Origin: Polytrichum commune
Lineage: Eukaryota; Streptophyta; Polytrichopsida; Polytrichales; Polytrichaceae
DNA: 60,000 nucleotides
Assembly (NCBI GenBank): GCA_950295325.1
Contig: OX485806.1
Span: 53,503,169 to 53,563,168 of the forward strand
Direction: 5' to 3'
Shown here: positions 46,301 through 57,235 of the stretch, piece after piece
Numbering within the stretch: position 1 is the first letter of the stretch
Layout: each line of letters opens with the position of its first letter
The notes under the pieces: generated by a model
Database searches by the model: none
What the model was told of the DNA's origin: nothing
What the model saw: only the letters and a program-made list of their open reading frames with translations
Program-made: the position numbers and the translations under genes

Positions 46301-47735
46301 TAGAATGGATGGATCTCTCAAGTCAGCACCTTTCCACTCCAAAACTATGCTTAATAACTACATAACCATCAAAAAGCCACAACTAAGCCTTTTGGAACTC
46401 AAAACACCTCAAAGTAAGCATAGAATGGATGGATCTCTCAAGTCAGCACCTTTCCACTCCAAAACTAAGCTTCATAACTACATAACCATCAAAAAGCCAC
46501 AACTAAGCCTTTTGGAACTCAAAACACCTCAAAGTAAGCATAGAATGGATGGATCTCTCAAGTCAGCACCTTTCCACTCCAAAACTATGCTTAATAACTA
46601 CATAACCATCAAAAAGCCACACCTAAGCCTTTTGGAACTCAAAACACCTCAAAGTTAGTTTTGAATGGATGGATCTCTCAAGTCAGCACCTTTCCACTCC
46701 AAAACTAAGCTTAATAACTATATAACCATCAAAAAGCCACACCTAAGCCTTTTGGAACTCAAAACACCTCAAAGTAAACATAGAATGGATGGATCTCTCA
46801 AGTCAGCACCTTTCCACTCCAAAGCTAAGCCAAATAACTATATAACCATCAAAAAAGCCACAACTAAGCCTTTTGGAACTCAAAACACCTCAAAGTAAGC
46901 ATAGAATGGATGGATCTTTCAAGTCAGCACCTTTCCACTCCAAAACTAAGCTTAATAACTACATAACCATCAAAAAACCACACCTAAGCCTTTTGGAACT
47001 CAAAACACCTCAAAGTAAGCATAGAATGGATGGATCTCTCAAGTCAGCACCTTTCCACTCCAAAACTAAGCTTCATAATTACATAACCATCAAAAAACCA
47101 CACCTAAGCCTTTTGGAACTCAAAACACCTCAAAGTAAGCATAGAATGGATGGATCTCTCAAGTCAGCACCTTTCCACTCCAAAACTAAGCTTAATAACT
47201 ACATAACCATCAAAAAGCCACACCTAAGCCTTTTGGAACTCAAAACACCTCAAAGTTAGTTTTGAATGGATGGATCTCTCAAGTCAGCACCTTTCCACTC
47301 CAAAACTAAGCTTAATAACTATATAACCATCAAAAAGCCACAACTAAGCCTTTTGGAACTCAAAACACCTCAAAGTAAGCATAGAATGGATGGATCTCTC
47401 AAGTCAGCACCTTTCCACTCCAAAACTATGCTTAATAACTACATAACCATCAAAAAGCCACACCTAAGCCTTTTGGAACTCAAAACACCTCAAAGTAAGC
47501 ATAGAATGGATGGATCTCTCAAGTCAGCACCTTTCCACTCCAAAACTAAGATTAATAACTACATAACCATCAAAAAGCCACACCTAAGCCTTTTGGAACT
47601 CAAAACACCTCAAAGTAAGCATAGAATGGATGGATCTCTCAAGTCAGCACCTTTCCACTCCAAAACTAAACTTAATAACTATATAACCATCAAAAAGCCA
47701 CAACTAAGCCTTTTGGAACTCTAATCACCTCAAAC
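43310..47735. repeat. 120-bp tandem array inside the copia leader
   Basis: About 37 units of 120 bp (one variant of 121 bp) between gag and the PBS, with subtypes distinguished by AAGCTTAATAACTA, AAGCCAAATAACTA, ATGCTTAATAACTA or AAGCTTCATAACTA. A higher-order duplication of about 1,441 bp (twelve units) is visible from paired private variants such as GGAATTCAAAACACC at 44471 and 45912. Because 120 is divisible by three, the plus strand has long open frames repeating a 40-residue unit (MDGSLKSAPFHSKTKLNNYI..); these run antisense to the element and I do not call them genes. Confidence 0.95.
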
Positions 47736-47960
47736 CCTCAAAATGCGAATCGATCTCATATAAACACTCAAGATACAATGAACCTCAACCTAAGGTATCC
47801 TCCACGCTGGTCCAAGTGTCCAAGAATGCTCCAAGGCGCTCCAAAAGTGCTCCAAAACTCCAAAACTCCACCAAAAGCTTGAAACACCTCCAAATCGCCT
47901 CCGATCAGATCCGGCTCTTTCTTACCTCCTCCTAGGTTGATCTCTAAACTCTAAAGCAAA
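47736..47960 (-). other. Copia unique leader
   Basis: Unique sequence between the array and the PBS, with short CCAAAACTCC and GTGCTCCA repeats. Probably contains the start of the transcript and any packaging signal; nothing specific recognised. Confidence 0.5.
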
Positions 47961-47974
47961 GTGGGCCCATAACC
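47961..47974 (-). other. Copia PBS matching the tRNA-iMet anticodon arm
   Basis: On the minus strand GGTTATGGGCCCAC directly abuts the 5' LTR. From knowledge of plant initiator tRNA-Met (GTGGGCCCATAACC around the CAU anticodon), this is complementary to the anticodon arm, not to the 3' CCA end. That is the half-tRNA priming arrangement known from Drosophila copia. Confidence 0.75.
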
Positions 47975-48166
47975 TATTGGGAAATAAGAGGAGAAAGCAA
48001 AGAGATCAGCGTAGAATGGTAGAACACAATACACAAGGATTGCATACAATAGAGAGAGTGATAAGCTCCTCCCCTTATGCCTTTATTTATATGTGTAGGT
48101 TAGGACCAGCCGTGACAACCCATATGGGACAATGTCACCGATGCAACCTAACACTACCTTCCAATA
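47975..48166 (-). repeat. Copia 5' LTR
   Basis: 192 bp, nearly identical to 38967-39158 (differences near the start, AAATAAG versus AAATGAG, and GCCTTT versus GCTTTT). Confidence 0.93.
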
Positions 48167-48940
48167 TTTAGAACATATTTTGACTTCAAGGTTGGGTACT
48201 TTGTATGTGTAGTTAAGGTCATCTTGTTTGGACTAGTTCGGTGCTGATGTTGTAATAGTTGGGTATGAACTACAGAACGACCGTCTCGGATCCAAGAGGG
48301 TTTTTAGTTGAGAGTATTTAGACCAGATTTTGAATTCAAGGTTGGGTATATTGAGTGTTTATATAGGTTCAACTTGGGTGGCCTAGTTCGGTTGTGATGT
48401 TGAAATAGTTTGGTGTGCACTAGAGAACGACCCTCTTGGATCCGAGAGGGTCTTTAGTTGAGAGTATTAAGACCTGATTTTGACTTCATGGTTGAGTACA
48501 TTGAGTGTGTACATAGGTTTAACTGGGGTGGCCTAGTTTGGTTATGATGTTGAAATAGTTGGGTGTGCACTAGAGAACGACCCTCTCGGATCCGAGAGGG
48601 TCTTTAGTTGAAAGTATTTAGACCAGATTTTGACTTCAAAGTTGGGTACTTTGTATGTAAAGTAAGGGTCATCTTGTGTGGACTAGTTGGGTTCTGATGT
48701 TGAAATAGTTTGGTGTGTACTAGAGAACGACCCTCTCAGATCCGAGAGGGTCTTTAGTTGAAAGTATTTAGACCAGATTTTAACTTCAATGTTGGGTACT
48801 TTGTATGTGTAGTTAGGGTCATCTTGTTTGAACTAGTTCGGTTCTGATGTTGTACTAGAAAACAACCCTTTCGGATCCGAGAGGGTCTTTCATTGAGAGT
48901 ATTAAGACCAGATTTTGACTTCAAGGTTGGGTACATTGGG
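48167..48940. repeat. Satellite tract right of the copia element
   Basis: About five 150-bp monomers continuing the array of 38554-38966, with palindromes near 48281, 48431, 48579, 48729 and 48868. The first monomer resumes at TTTAG, the copia target duplication. Confidence 0.9.
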
Positions 48941-48944
48941 TGGT

Positions 48945-49352
48945 TCAAACCAACCAATATCCCGGATTAGTCACCAAAGAACTAGCCAACCTTTCAATGT
49001 ACCTCTCCATGTGCCTAGATGGATCCTCATCTTTAGTTCCATAAAACTTAGGGAGGTGGGATGGTATGTCCACTGCCGCTAAGTTTTGTGGAACCACAAT
49101 TGGTAGACCTCTCGGTCTAACCAATGGATCAATGGGTGGAATGGGCGGGTCTCCGCCTCCCTCCTGAGCCATGGTGATTGGTGCGTCCACTCCTATGTCC
49201 CTATCAATTTCTATTGAAATGCCTTCCCTAAGCGTATCAGTCTCTGATGATACCTCGTCACCCAACTTAGGAAGAGTTGCCTCGTTCTCAAGTTGAGCCT
49301 CTTCCTCTACTGTTCCTAACAATGGACTAACATAGGGTCCACATTCTAGCAA
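48945..49352 (-). pseudogene. Ty3-gypsy gag N-terminal fragment
   Basis: 135 residues: an acidic N-terminus, then RGLPIVVPQNLAAVDIPSHL followed by PKFYGTKDEDPSRHMERYIERLA and LVTNPGYW, the start of the retrotransposon gag domain in plant gypsy elements. It stops exactly at the satellite junction, so the rest of the element is missing. It differs from the chromovirus fragments elsewhere and is probably another family. Confidence 0.7.
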
Positions 49353-50345
49353 CTTTCTAATCTAACTCCAACTTCTTCCACAACTTCAGCAATCCTAAAT
49401 GATCTCTTCCTACGTGTAAATTTATCTATTCCTAGTTCCAACCTTGGTTTTTGAGATTGAATTTTACCTTGCATTCCCCAAGGAATCAATCAACCCTCAC
49501 TTGACCACACATACCCCTCGTTACCTTCACTCATTAATGTTTTCACTTATCTTGGTATGATTTCAAATTGAGGAGGTGAGGAAGAGAACCTGCAAGCCCA
49601 CTTAAGTGAAAAATCCCAAACAGGGGATAGGCATGTTCGTGCCAATTCTCAGTCAAGCCGGAGAATCATCTCCGACCTTTTTCTTAAATTGGCATTCACC
49701 ACAGAACCAAGAGTGAGGGGTTGACCTTCGCCATGCACCGCATTAAAGACTAAGGCATCACCCTCTCGTCTCCAACACAATGCGATGACTAAGGAATTAC
49801 CCTCTACAACGGATAACGACAAAGACAAGTACTAAAATCCTTCCTTAATCAATTAGCAATTTCACTTCCCCCTGCAAATTAGCACTCACCCTCGACCGTG
49901 ACTCAATGTGACATCGACACAACAACTTTAAACTAACAATTCTAGTCTACACATCAAATTCAAAAATCCCCTAACTTGGAGACTCACCCCAAGGTGAGTG
50001 TCAGAGTTGATTCTTCATAAAATTAATTATCCCTCTAAGATTTAGTGAACTAATGCTTGGAAGATTAATGTTATCTCCTTATGCCATTCCCAAGAAGGTT
50101 TAGGAAATTATCTCAAACCGTGCTCATTATTCAAAAGAAAATGCATAAATAAAAATGCAATTCATTCCAAGGAAATGATTGAAATACAACTACCCCAATA
50201 AACAAAAAAACTCAAAAACCAAGGTGAAACACTTACCACGCACCAAGTGCCCCTTCCTCTCTCTCAAGTTTGTGCCTCCAAGTCTTGATCCTCTAATCCC
50301 GCTTCACTACCGGCGGACGCACCATTTATATGAGCCATGATCACC
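49353..50345. other. No gene seen (probable gypsy leader)
   Basis: Non-coding sequence upstream of the gag fragment in its minus-strand orientation. It could be leader or LTR of that element, but I find no second LTR copy or PBS. Confidence 0.35.
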
Positions 50346-51930
50346 CCCACCTTTGAATGCGTCGTGGTCCAGGTGAGGGATCCCCCGTCCACTCTAGGTT
50401 TCAGTCTTACATAACAGAGGGTACACCCTCCCCTTAAGTGACAAAGTGGTACCTTTTTACCTTTGCGTTATTATGTTTAGGCCACAAGCATTAAGAAATA
50501 CTTGGGTCTCTCATCAACGCACAAAACCACACACTAAAACCCTATCTATGCTAATTGAAATCCTAATCCAATTGCTAAATTCCAATTCTACCAACAATCC
50601 CACTTCCACTACAATACCGACCTACACGTAGGTATATCTAGTGACCAAGGTCCAAGACTCATTTCAAGAGCCTGAGGCCCAAACAGTAATAAACCCCTAG
50701 CACTTTGGTATTGTCACTCAACCCACAGTAAACCAAGTTTTTTGTAGCCCACTAGCACACAATTCCAGCAACATCTAAGTCAAATCGGGGCAGGCAATGC
50801 CGAATTCCGCCTTTCTCAAGGCTCATTCACCACCTGTGATTGAAATGAGGCGCCAAACTTACAAGTGTCCCTCCCTGGTAGCCATGTCGGCTTCTCCAAC
50901 TTACCGAAACTCAAATTCCACCCCACACCAGCAGCATTAGAATTTGGAAATCATCAGCATTGCACGATCCAACTGCATGCGGCAACTATCTCCTCGTCTG
51001 TCACACTGATTGATTTCTCCCAAATCAATCAATCAATGGTGGTAAGTCCACTCCGCCCAACGATCCAACTGCCGCTTGCAGCTACCCGAGATCTCCTCCT
51101 GTTGTGGTCGTAATCCTCCGACCTCCACCTTATCTTCCTCAACTAGACCCCCTTTGACCAACTGGGAGAGCCAAATGAATGCAACCGCGGCAAGTGCAGC
51201 ATTTCCCTCCCTGACCGATTACTCAATTCCATCGCCCCGTTCTGCTACCCTTTTCGGCGATATGAGTTCTGATCCAAGGTAGCATCTGCATTGAATTGTC
51301 ACGGAGGACACAAAAAAGAAAACATCCAGGAGTTTGAGGCACTTCCACCTCCCGCTAGCTTCTCACCTCCTATCATACTCACCCATTCACCCAGCTTGCC
51401 TTGCTCGACACTCCCTGCCTTTCGCGACCATAGAAACCTCTAGACCGCAACTCCCAGCGGCGCCCACCGATTTCTCAAGACAGCTGACCTTTGCACCAAC
51501 GCCTCTCTTCTTTCCAGTGTGATTCTAGCCTGCCCTCGTTGCTTCATCCTGGTCGGTGTGGCCACCACCTTCGACCTAGGAGCCTGCTCCTCCTCGCCAT
51601 CTCTCTCCACAACTCACCACCTCTAGCGACAGAGCTTTTCCCCTGTTCCTCATTCGCACCGAAGTTAAGCTTATCCAAAACCCCCAAGCCCTCCTAAAAT
51701 GGACAGTGAGGGCTCTCACTCCAAACTCTTAAACCCTGGAATTTTCCTTATTGCTTGAGCTCAACCCATTTCTAAAGCATGCCTAGGTCACCTAGGCTAA
51801 CATCTTAATTCCCCAACTAGCTCCAAATCTAAGCTCACATAAAATCTACCTATACTAACAACCATCACCTCTTTATGGTTTAAATACTTTGTGTAAAATC
51901 AAAGCCTAAATTCTTATAAAATTTTAAGGT
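50346..51930. repeat. Non-coding dispersed repeat
   Basis: Opens with CCACCTTTGAATGCGTCGTGG/TCCAGGTGAGG, the same end block as 37381 and 25120. It then shares CAAGCATTAAGAAATACTT with 37520 (CAAGCATTGAAAAATGCT) and 25270. The rest is C-rich; the short open frames there have no recognisable content. Confidence 0.45.
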
Positions 51931-51938
51931 TCAAAGAC

Positions 51939-52919
51939 ATGTGTGTGCCCGATTTTGGGCTCAAGAAATGGGTTGAGGGTGAGATCGCCTCATTTGAAAA
52001 TGAATGCTCCATCGACATCGACTGGGTTTCTACGGAAGATCTTTTGCAACTTGCTCATTTTGTCGACCATTGGAGGCTCATTTTGTGGGACAAGGCTTTT
52101 CAGGTGTATTTTGATGACAAGGGAGTCTTGAAGTTCATCAAAGGGCTCAATTTCATGGAGTTTGAGGAAGGTCCCATAGCTATCAAGCGCGTTACTTACT
52201 GGTAATCATATTTGTTTTTCTTTTGTCCTTCATATCTTCGTTTTTTTTCATTTTTTCAACTCCATTTCTTTGTTCTCATGTCCTCCAATGTGTACGTACA
52301 TTCACTGTGAGCTTGTCATGAAGAATGCTCTTCTTTCTTCGTCGTTGCTGTCATTCCTTGATGATTGGATCGATGACAACTCAAATCTTTGTGTGTACAC
52401 CCCCATGCAACTTACAAAATTTTCACCCGTGCATTTGGTGGTTGGTGGTTGGTACTTGGATTGTTCTCGTGGATTTGTTTCCGACGTAGAAGAACCCTTT
52501 TACAACAACCTCGCTTCCTGTGCCCCTGAGGTAATTGAATTGGAAGAAGAGCTAGAAAAAAATGAGAATCCGGCTCCTCCCACCAATGACAAAGAGATTC
52601 CACCGGTGAAGGGCAAAGGCAAGAGGGTGGCCTCTAGTCAAGTGTCCACCCGTTCTTTCACCAAGGCCTCTGTTCACCACACTGCAGCTCTAGCTACCAC
52701 GGTTGCTGGAAGTCCAACGGCAACTCCTTCTGCCCCTTCTCGGGACCATGTTCCAGCTCTTTCCCATAGCAGTGTCACCATACCTTCCGTGCCGCGCAAG
52801 AAGAAGGCCGTTGCTCCGGATACCTCCGCAACTTCTTTGGAGAAGTCGTCTTCTCTCTCTTTGATTGAGAATGTCGACATGGGGGACCTCATAGAGGATC
52901 TCATGCAGTCCAAGGTTCC
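51939..52919 (+). pseudogene. Second methyltransferase-like gene, 5' exons
   Basis: Exon 51943-52202 reads KKWVEGEIASFENECSIDID, then LLQLAHFVDHWRLILWDKAF, ending TYW at a GT donor. After an acceptor near 52309 the frame continues LVMKNALLSSSLLSFLDDW, an acidic EELEEELEKNE-like run and a Ser/Pro-rich basic linker with KGKGKRVA and PRKKKAVAP (nuclear-localisation-like). It is cut at 52919 by LTR-like sequence. The N-terminal domain is not recognised. It belongs with 55933-57235 because order, strand and the related fragment at 35486 agree, but the junction itself is lost. Confidence 0.5.
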
Positions 52920-53358
52920 TGTGGGAGCCCAATATTCTACGGAAATACGGAAATACAGAAATACGGATCCATTTTCCGTGTTTTACCCTGCTCGTATGAG
53001 GACAATAGGGTCTCTTAGGGTAAATCAATTGTACTAGGAAATAGGGCGTTCTAAATCCACCTCGCACGATAAAAATGATAAAAAGGGGTACTATTACCGG
53101 TCCGGCAAATTGGACTAGGAGGACCGTTTGATTATGGTCCGGACCGCTAGTCCGGACCAAGTAACGGTTACGCCACGTTTACCCAACGGTCCGAATGTGG
53201 AGAGTCGACTGGTAACAACGGTTACAACGGACTTGTGGCGGTTGGGAGAAACCGTTGGTAAACCGTTGGTAAACCGTCGAAAGACGTTGGCAACCGTTTT
53301 CCGTTAAAACGAACGGTAACAGGGGAAGAAAGAGGGAGGAAGGATATTTAAGGGCAAA
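52920..53358 (+). repeat. LTR-like repeat of the second family, 5' part
   Basis: TGTGGGAGCCC, then three GGAAATAC-type units, then the same GGTCCGGACC-rich sequence as 3339-3750. It breaks off after GGAAGGATATTTAAGGG, where the 3339 copy continues differently. Confidence 0.7.
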
Positions 53359-54475
53359 GAGGGCGGACAGGAAGGAGCTCGAGCAAGCCAAGGCGGAAAA
53401 TGCTCACCTCACCGCGCAGGTAGCGGCCATGACTCAGGAGTTCAGTCACAAGAGCGAGGAAATCCAGAAGTACCACGTGGAGCAGGCAGTGGTCTTCAGC
53501 CGGATCCGGGAGCTGGTGGGGCATCCGGTAGAGATCGTCAACAAGGCGCATCTCTACGACCGGATGATGGAGTCCGGAGAACCGGCTTCCGCTAGGTAGG
53601 CCCTCACCATCCTCGTGCAATACTCACGGACGATGAAGGATCTCCTGGCGGAGATCCAGAAGGTGGTTCCGCCAAGCGGAACACCCCGGCGGGTACTCTA
53701 TCCGGTCCGCCTGGGTCACCAACCGGAACCCTTTACAAGGTAGTTGGTGAAGTCACCCTGGTCCAGAATCCGCCAACGGCTGCAGGACCTAGCGAGCAGG
53801 GAGACAACTTTCGGCTTGCCAGTTCCAGAAGAACTCCAGAAAGGATCCGCTCTCCCCAAGTGAGGCGGAAGAGCACCGGGTTTGTTAGATCCGGACGAGG
53901 CCAGTCCCCTATTCCGCGGACCTCAGATCGGTCCCGGACTCCGGACATAACTCGGACCCCTATAAGGCACCGAACTCCGGATCGAGAGGCGACTCTGAGT
54001 AGGGGCAAGGCCCCTATGACCCAAGCCTTGCCGTCGTCTCCTCCGGACTGCCAAATGGTGAACACATTCCCTTCGCCACCCTCAAAGGCGGCCTCCACCA
54101 GGGATCCGCGGACTACCTCGATCTCGGGCGGATAGAATCTGGAACAATGCACCGGAAGCGATCCTTCCCCGATCCGGAGCGTCCAAAAGGGAAGTACAGT
54201 TTCCGGAACACCAGGTTCCAGAACACCGCGGACAGAAGGAGCAGGGGACTCGAAGGACAAGATTGCCCCTTCTCTAAACATGAGGAGGATGCTTACGCGA
54301 CTACAGAAGCCATCGCCGGGAGGGGGCTCATCCGCCATCAGCGGCCTCGGCAGCCATTCGAAGGAGGGAATAGCTCAGAAGAAACACCGCTCTTCTTACC
54401 TTAGGACTGTAGTTAGATTAGTTAGGCAGAATAGAGATAAGAAGATAGGACTTAGGAGTTTTTGAAGTTAAGGAA
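53359..54475 (+). pseudogene. Gag-like retroelement fragment
   Basis: An open frame with a coiled-coil-like stretch (RADRKELEQAKAENAHLTAQV) to MMESGEPASAR, then stops and frameshifts into an Arg/Ser/Pro-rich, SR-like region (TSDRSRTPDITRTPIRHRTPD, about 53860-54135). No protease or polymerase domain follows. Reads as the gag end of a non-autonomous element; low certainty. Confidence 0.4.
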
Positions 54476-55800
54476 TAAAATTCTCCCTTGGGGTTTGTCA
54501 GTGGAAAATCCGGATCTTGATCCGGGAAATCCAGGAAGATGGAAGCAGTTAGGGTTTTTTTAGGGGCGGCCACCTGGGCCGCCGCCTTCAGATTAGGGAT
54601 TTTTGGCCTCTACTTAAGGCTGAATAAGGAGCTGGAGAGGGGTTCCTTCTCCATTATTGTATTTTGATTGCCCCTACTCTAATAAATTCCTTGATTTCTC
54701 ACTCCTTGACTTTCCTTGATTGATTTTGTGTACGAATGATTCGGAGATCGTTAGCGGAGGAGAGAGAGAGAGAGCATGAGGAGATAGGAGTTCCGGATAG
54801 GACATGGGAGAAGAGACCCGGATCAGATCTAGTTATTGCCTTGCGGATCCTCTCTGTGTGTAGTGGGAGGGAAACCTCACTATTCCGGATGGTTGAATAA
54901 CGTCTAGGTGGGATAGCCGTTGGGAGGATTGGGTGAGATCCGGAAGGAATCCGGACTTGCGCCGTCCGAGCTTCTGAAGAGGTCCCACCGCCCTTAGACG
55001 GACCAATCCGGAAAGTGGTACGGATCGCCCAGTTAGCTTAGATCGAGTAGAGTCCAAGGTAGTGGTAGCCGGATCGATCCGTCAATAGGAGGGAAGGACC
55101 GGAACAGTTAGGATTCCGAGTCGGAGTCCATCTCCGGAGTGTAGTGGGAAGGGGACCTCATTGTTCCGGATCTCTGGGTAACGTCTAGGTGAGATAGCCG
55201 TGGGGAGGACTGTGTAAAGATCCGGAAGGGATCCGGACTTGCGCCAATTTGATTTTCTGAAGAGGTCTCACCGCTTTTGGATGGGACAATCCGGAAAGTG
55301 GTATGGATCACCCATTTATCCCGTCGAGTCAGATCTCCGGGTGGAATCCGGAATATTCTGGTCGTTGTAGTCCTAAGATATAGACTTCCCTGTGTGACCT
55401 ACCAAGACGGATCTGGCCAATCCGGATTGGTTGTGAGGGAATATCCGGTTCTCAATCTTATAAGGGACGTCTTCACCGGAAAAAACCAACTATTCTAGAG
55501 GGTAGAACATAGAGGGATAAATCTGGACCATAGGGGTGAATAAGTATTATAATTTGGACCTCAAGATACAATCCGGAAAGGCAAACTCCGGAGGAGGAAG
55601 AATTTCTTAAAGACCGGAAGGCAAGAAATCGGGGTTTCCGGAAACTCGGCTAAGGAGTGGAAGATAAGCGGGTACGGGGAGTTCTCGACCTCCTACACTT
55701 CACTAAATCCCTGGACGATATTAGGGTCATCAGGACAAAACCATATTATGCACTTAAAAACGCCAATCCGGATATTTTGGTGTTCGTATGTTCCCACAAT
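54476..55800. repeat. Non-coding retroelement tail, TCCGGA-rich, internal duplication
   Basis: 54841-55035 is repeated at 55136-55320 (GTAGTGGGA.GG..ACCTCA, AACGTCTAGGTG, GGATCCGGACTTGCGCC-like blocks). AATAAA-type signals occur near 54473 and 54682. TCCGGA or ATCCGG occurs dozens of times from 53500 to 55780. The right end may be TTCCCACA (55789-55797), the inverse of the TGTGGGA start at 52920, but no target duplication is visible. Confidence 0.5.
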
Positions 55801-55932
55801 CCCCCCTTCGGCTTACCGCCGCATCCAAAAATTCCTTATTAAGGTCTTTGCGACATTTTATTGTTTTCCCATTCATTCATTCTAATTCAACAGTTGTTTT
55901 CTTATATTTTTCTTTGGATTTTTGATTTGCAG

Positions 55933-57235
55933 GTTGGAGCGGGTCGTACTCGTCCTAATAGCAAGCCTAAGGTGTACACAGGGCTTGATCTATTCTTTGC
56001 AGATGTGCTTGAGAACCTTCGTGTGTCGGACATCTCATCATCGTCGTCGGATGTTCCTCAGTGAAACAAACTTTCTTCCACGTACTTTAAGGTCCTGTTT
56101 GCCTTCGCAAACGCCAACCTCCATGACGACGACGTTCTTGTCTTTGTACACACCGCTGATCTTGATGTGTCTAGATTCATCCATAATTGGGTACATACAG
56201 AGGAATTGTACGTTGCCAAAGACTGGTTTGGCATGAATGACCTCGATCTCCAATTGCCCACTAGTCCATCCGAGTTGGTAAGTCCTTTCTAGCCTCATCC
56301 TTCTGCATTCTTGTCTTTTATTCCTTGCATTTTTGTAATCATAATTGTACCTTTCTCATTTCTTTCAGAGTCGCAAGTTCTTCATCAAGATGCTCGTACA
56401 TAATGAATCTGTTTTGAATGTCCGAACCTCGGACTTTGAAGACATGGGTTACATTCTCTAGAGAGATGGTTGGCTCAATAGCTTCGCCAATGCGTAGAAC
56501 CGGTCGATGAGGAAAGACGGGGTGCCTTGGAGAGGTGCTCGTGAAAAGCGCCCCGAGTTCTTCTTCATCATTTTCTCCGCCCTCACGGAGAAGGACAATA
56601 TTATCATGGATTGGCAATATGGCCTTGGTTGGTTTTTCGTCTCTTTGTTTCTCATGTCTTTATTTTTTATTGTTTTGCATTTTTTTACTTGTTCCATTTT
56701 CCATTCATTCCCTTATGCTCACTTTCTCGCATTTCGTTATTCTAGGAGGTTCCGTCATTGCATGTCGATCCATTCAATGCCATATTATAGCGTTTGAGTC
56801 GGATATCAACATCTTCAAGTCCATCCTCCTCCAATGCGAGAGACTGAGCAAGAACATACTTCTCAGCATGCTGCCCCACAACGAGGGTCGGTATTTGCTC
56901 CTCCTCCCCGGAAGATGATGAAATACAATTTCGATTTGCTGTGTGCGTAAGCTCGTTCTTGGTTTCTAACTTGCTTGCTTGGATTTCTATCTTCTCGATT
57001 CCGGATTTTTGGCATGTGCTAATTTTTTTTGTTGTCTCGTTCTATATTTTCAGAGTTCATATTGAGAGCCCGATTTGTGTCCTTAATGCGGACATGTTTG
57101 AAACCCCTTCAACGATGTTTGAGCTCCCTTCGTATGCTGCTAACCTTGGCGGAAGCACCGTCCCCACCTCCTAGTTGCACCCGCCCTTTCAACAAACTAG
57201 TTTTGGATTTCCTAGACATAGAGGCCGACTAGGGC
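55933..57235 (+). pseudogene. Second methyltransferase-like gene, 3' exons
   Basis: Exons 55933-56277, 56369-56627, 56746-about 56950 and 57054-57174, joined by GT-AG introns of phase 0, 1 and 2, matching the intact gene at 10622-12104. Aligned blocks: LDLFFADVLEN/LDLILVDIPEG; FAFANANLHDD/FDFADEHLHDD; KDWFGMNDL/KEWWGMNRL; VPWRGAREK/TPWRGPREK; IIMDWQYGLGGS/IILDCTAATGSS; ACRSIQCHIIAFESD/ACRNVHRHIAALEAD; ELPSYA/QLPTYA; LDFLDIEA/LEFLDIEA. Motif I here, DxxxGxGGS, is closer to the canonical form. Broken by TGA at 56062 (where the paralogue has Trp), TAG at 56459 and 56495, and frameshifts in the last two exons. Confidence 0.72.

Larger units (their letters stand above)
38967..48166 (-). mobile_element. 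Ty1-copia retrotransposon, 9.2 kb, young
   Basis: 192-bp LTRs at 38967-39158 and 47975-48166 differ at only about two positions. A perfect 5-bp duplication TTTAG (38962-38966, 48167-48171) lies in the satellite. On the minus strand the order is LTR, PBS, 4.4-kb tandem array, gag-protease-integrase-RT-RNase H, polypurine tract, LTR. The LTR ends are TATTGG..CCAATA rather than TG..CA. The integrase-before-RT order defines Ty1-copia. The coding region has one frameshift and one nonsense codon, so this copy is not autonomous, although the near-identical LTRs show recent insertion. Confidence 0.95.

Noticed and set aside
43420-47724. Repeat proteins of up to 290 residues in the 120-bp array
   Set aside because: A period divisible by three automatically keeps a frame open; they run antisense to the copia element and have no start context or unique part.
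43310-47735. CRISPR-like array
   Set aside because: Units are contiguous and nearly identical over their full 120 bp, with no unique spacers, in a plant-type element.
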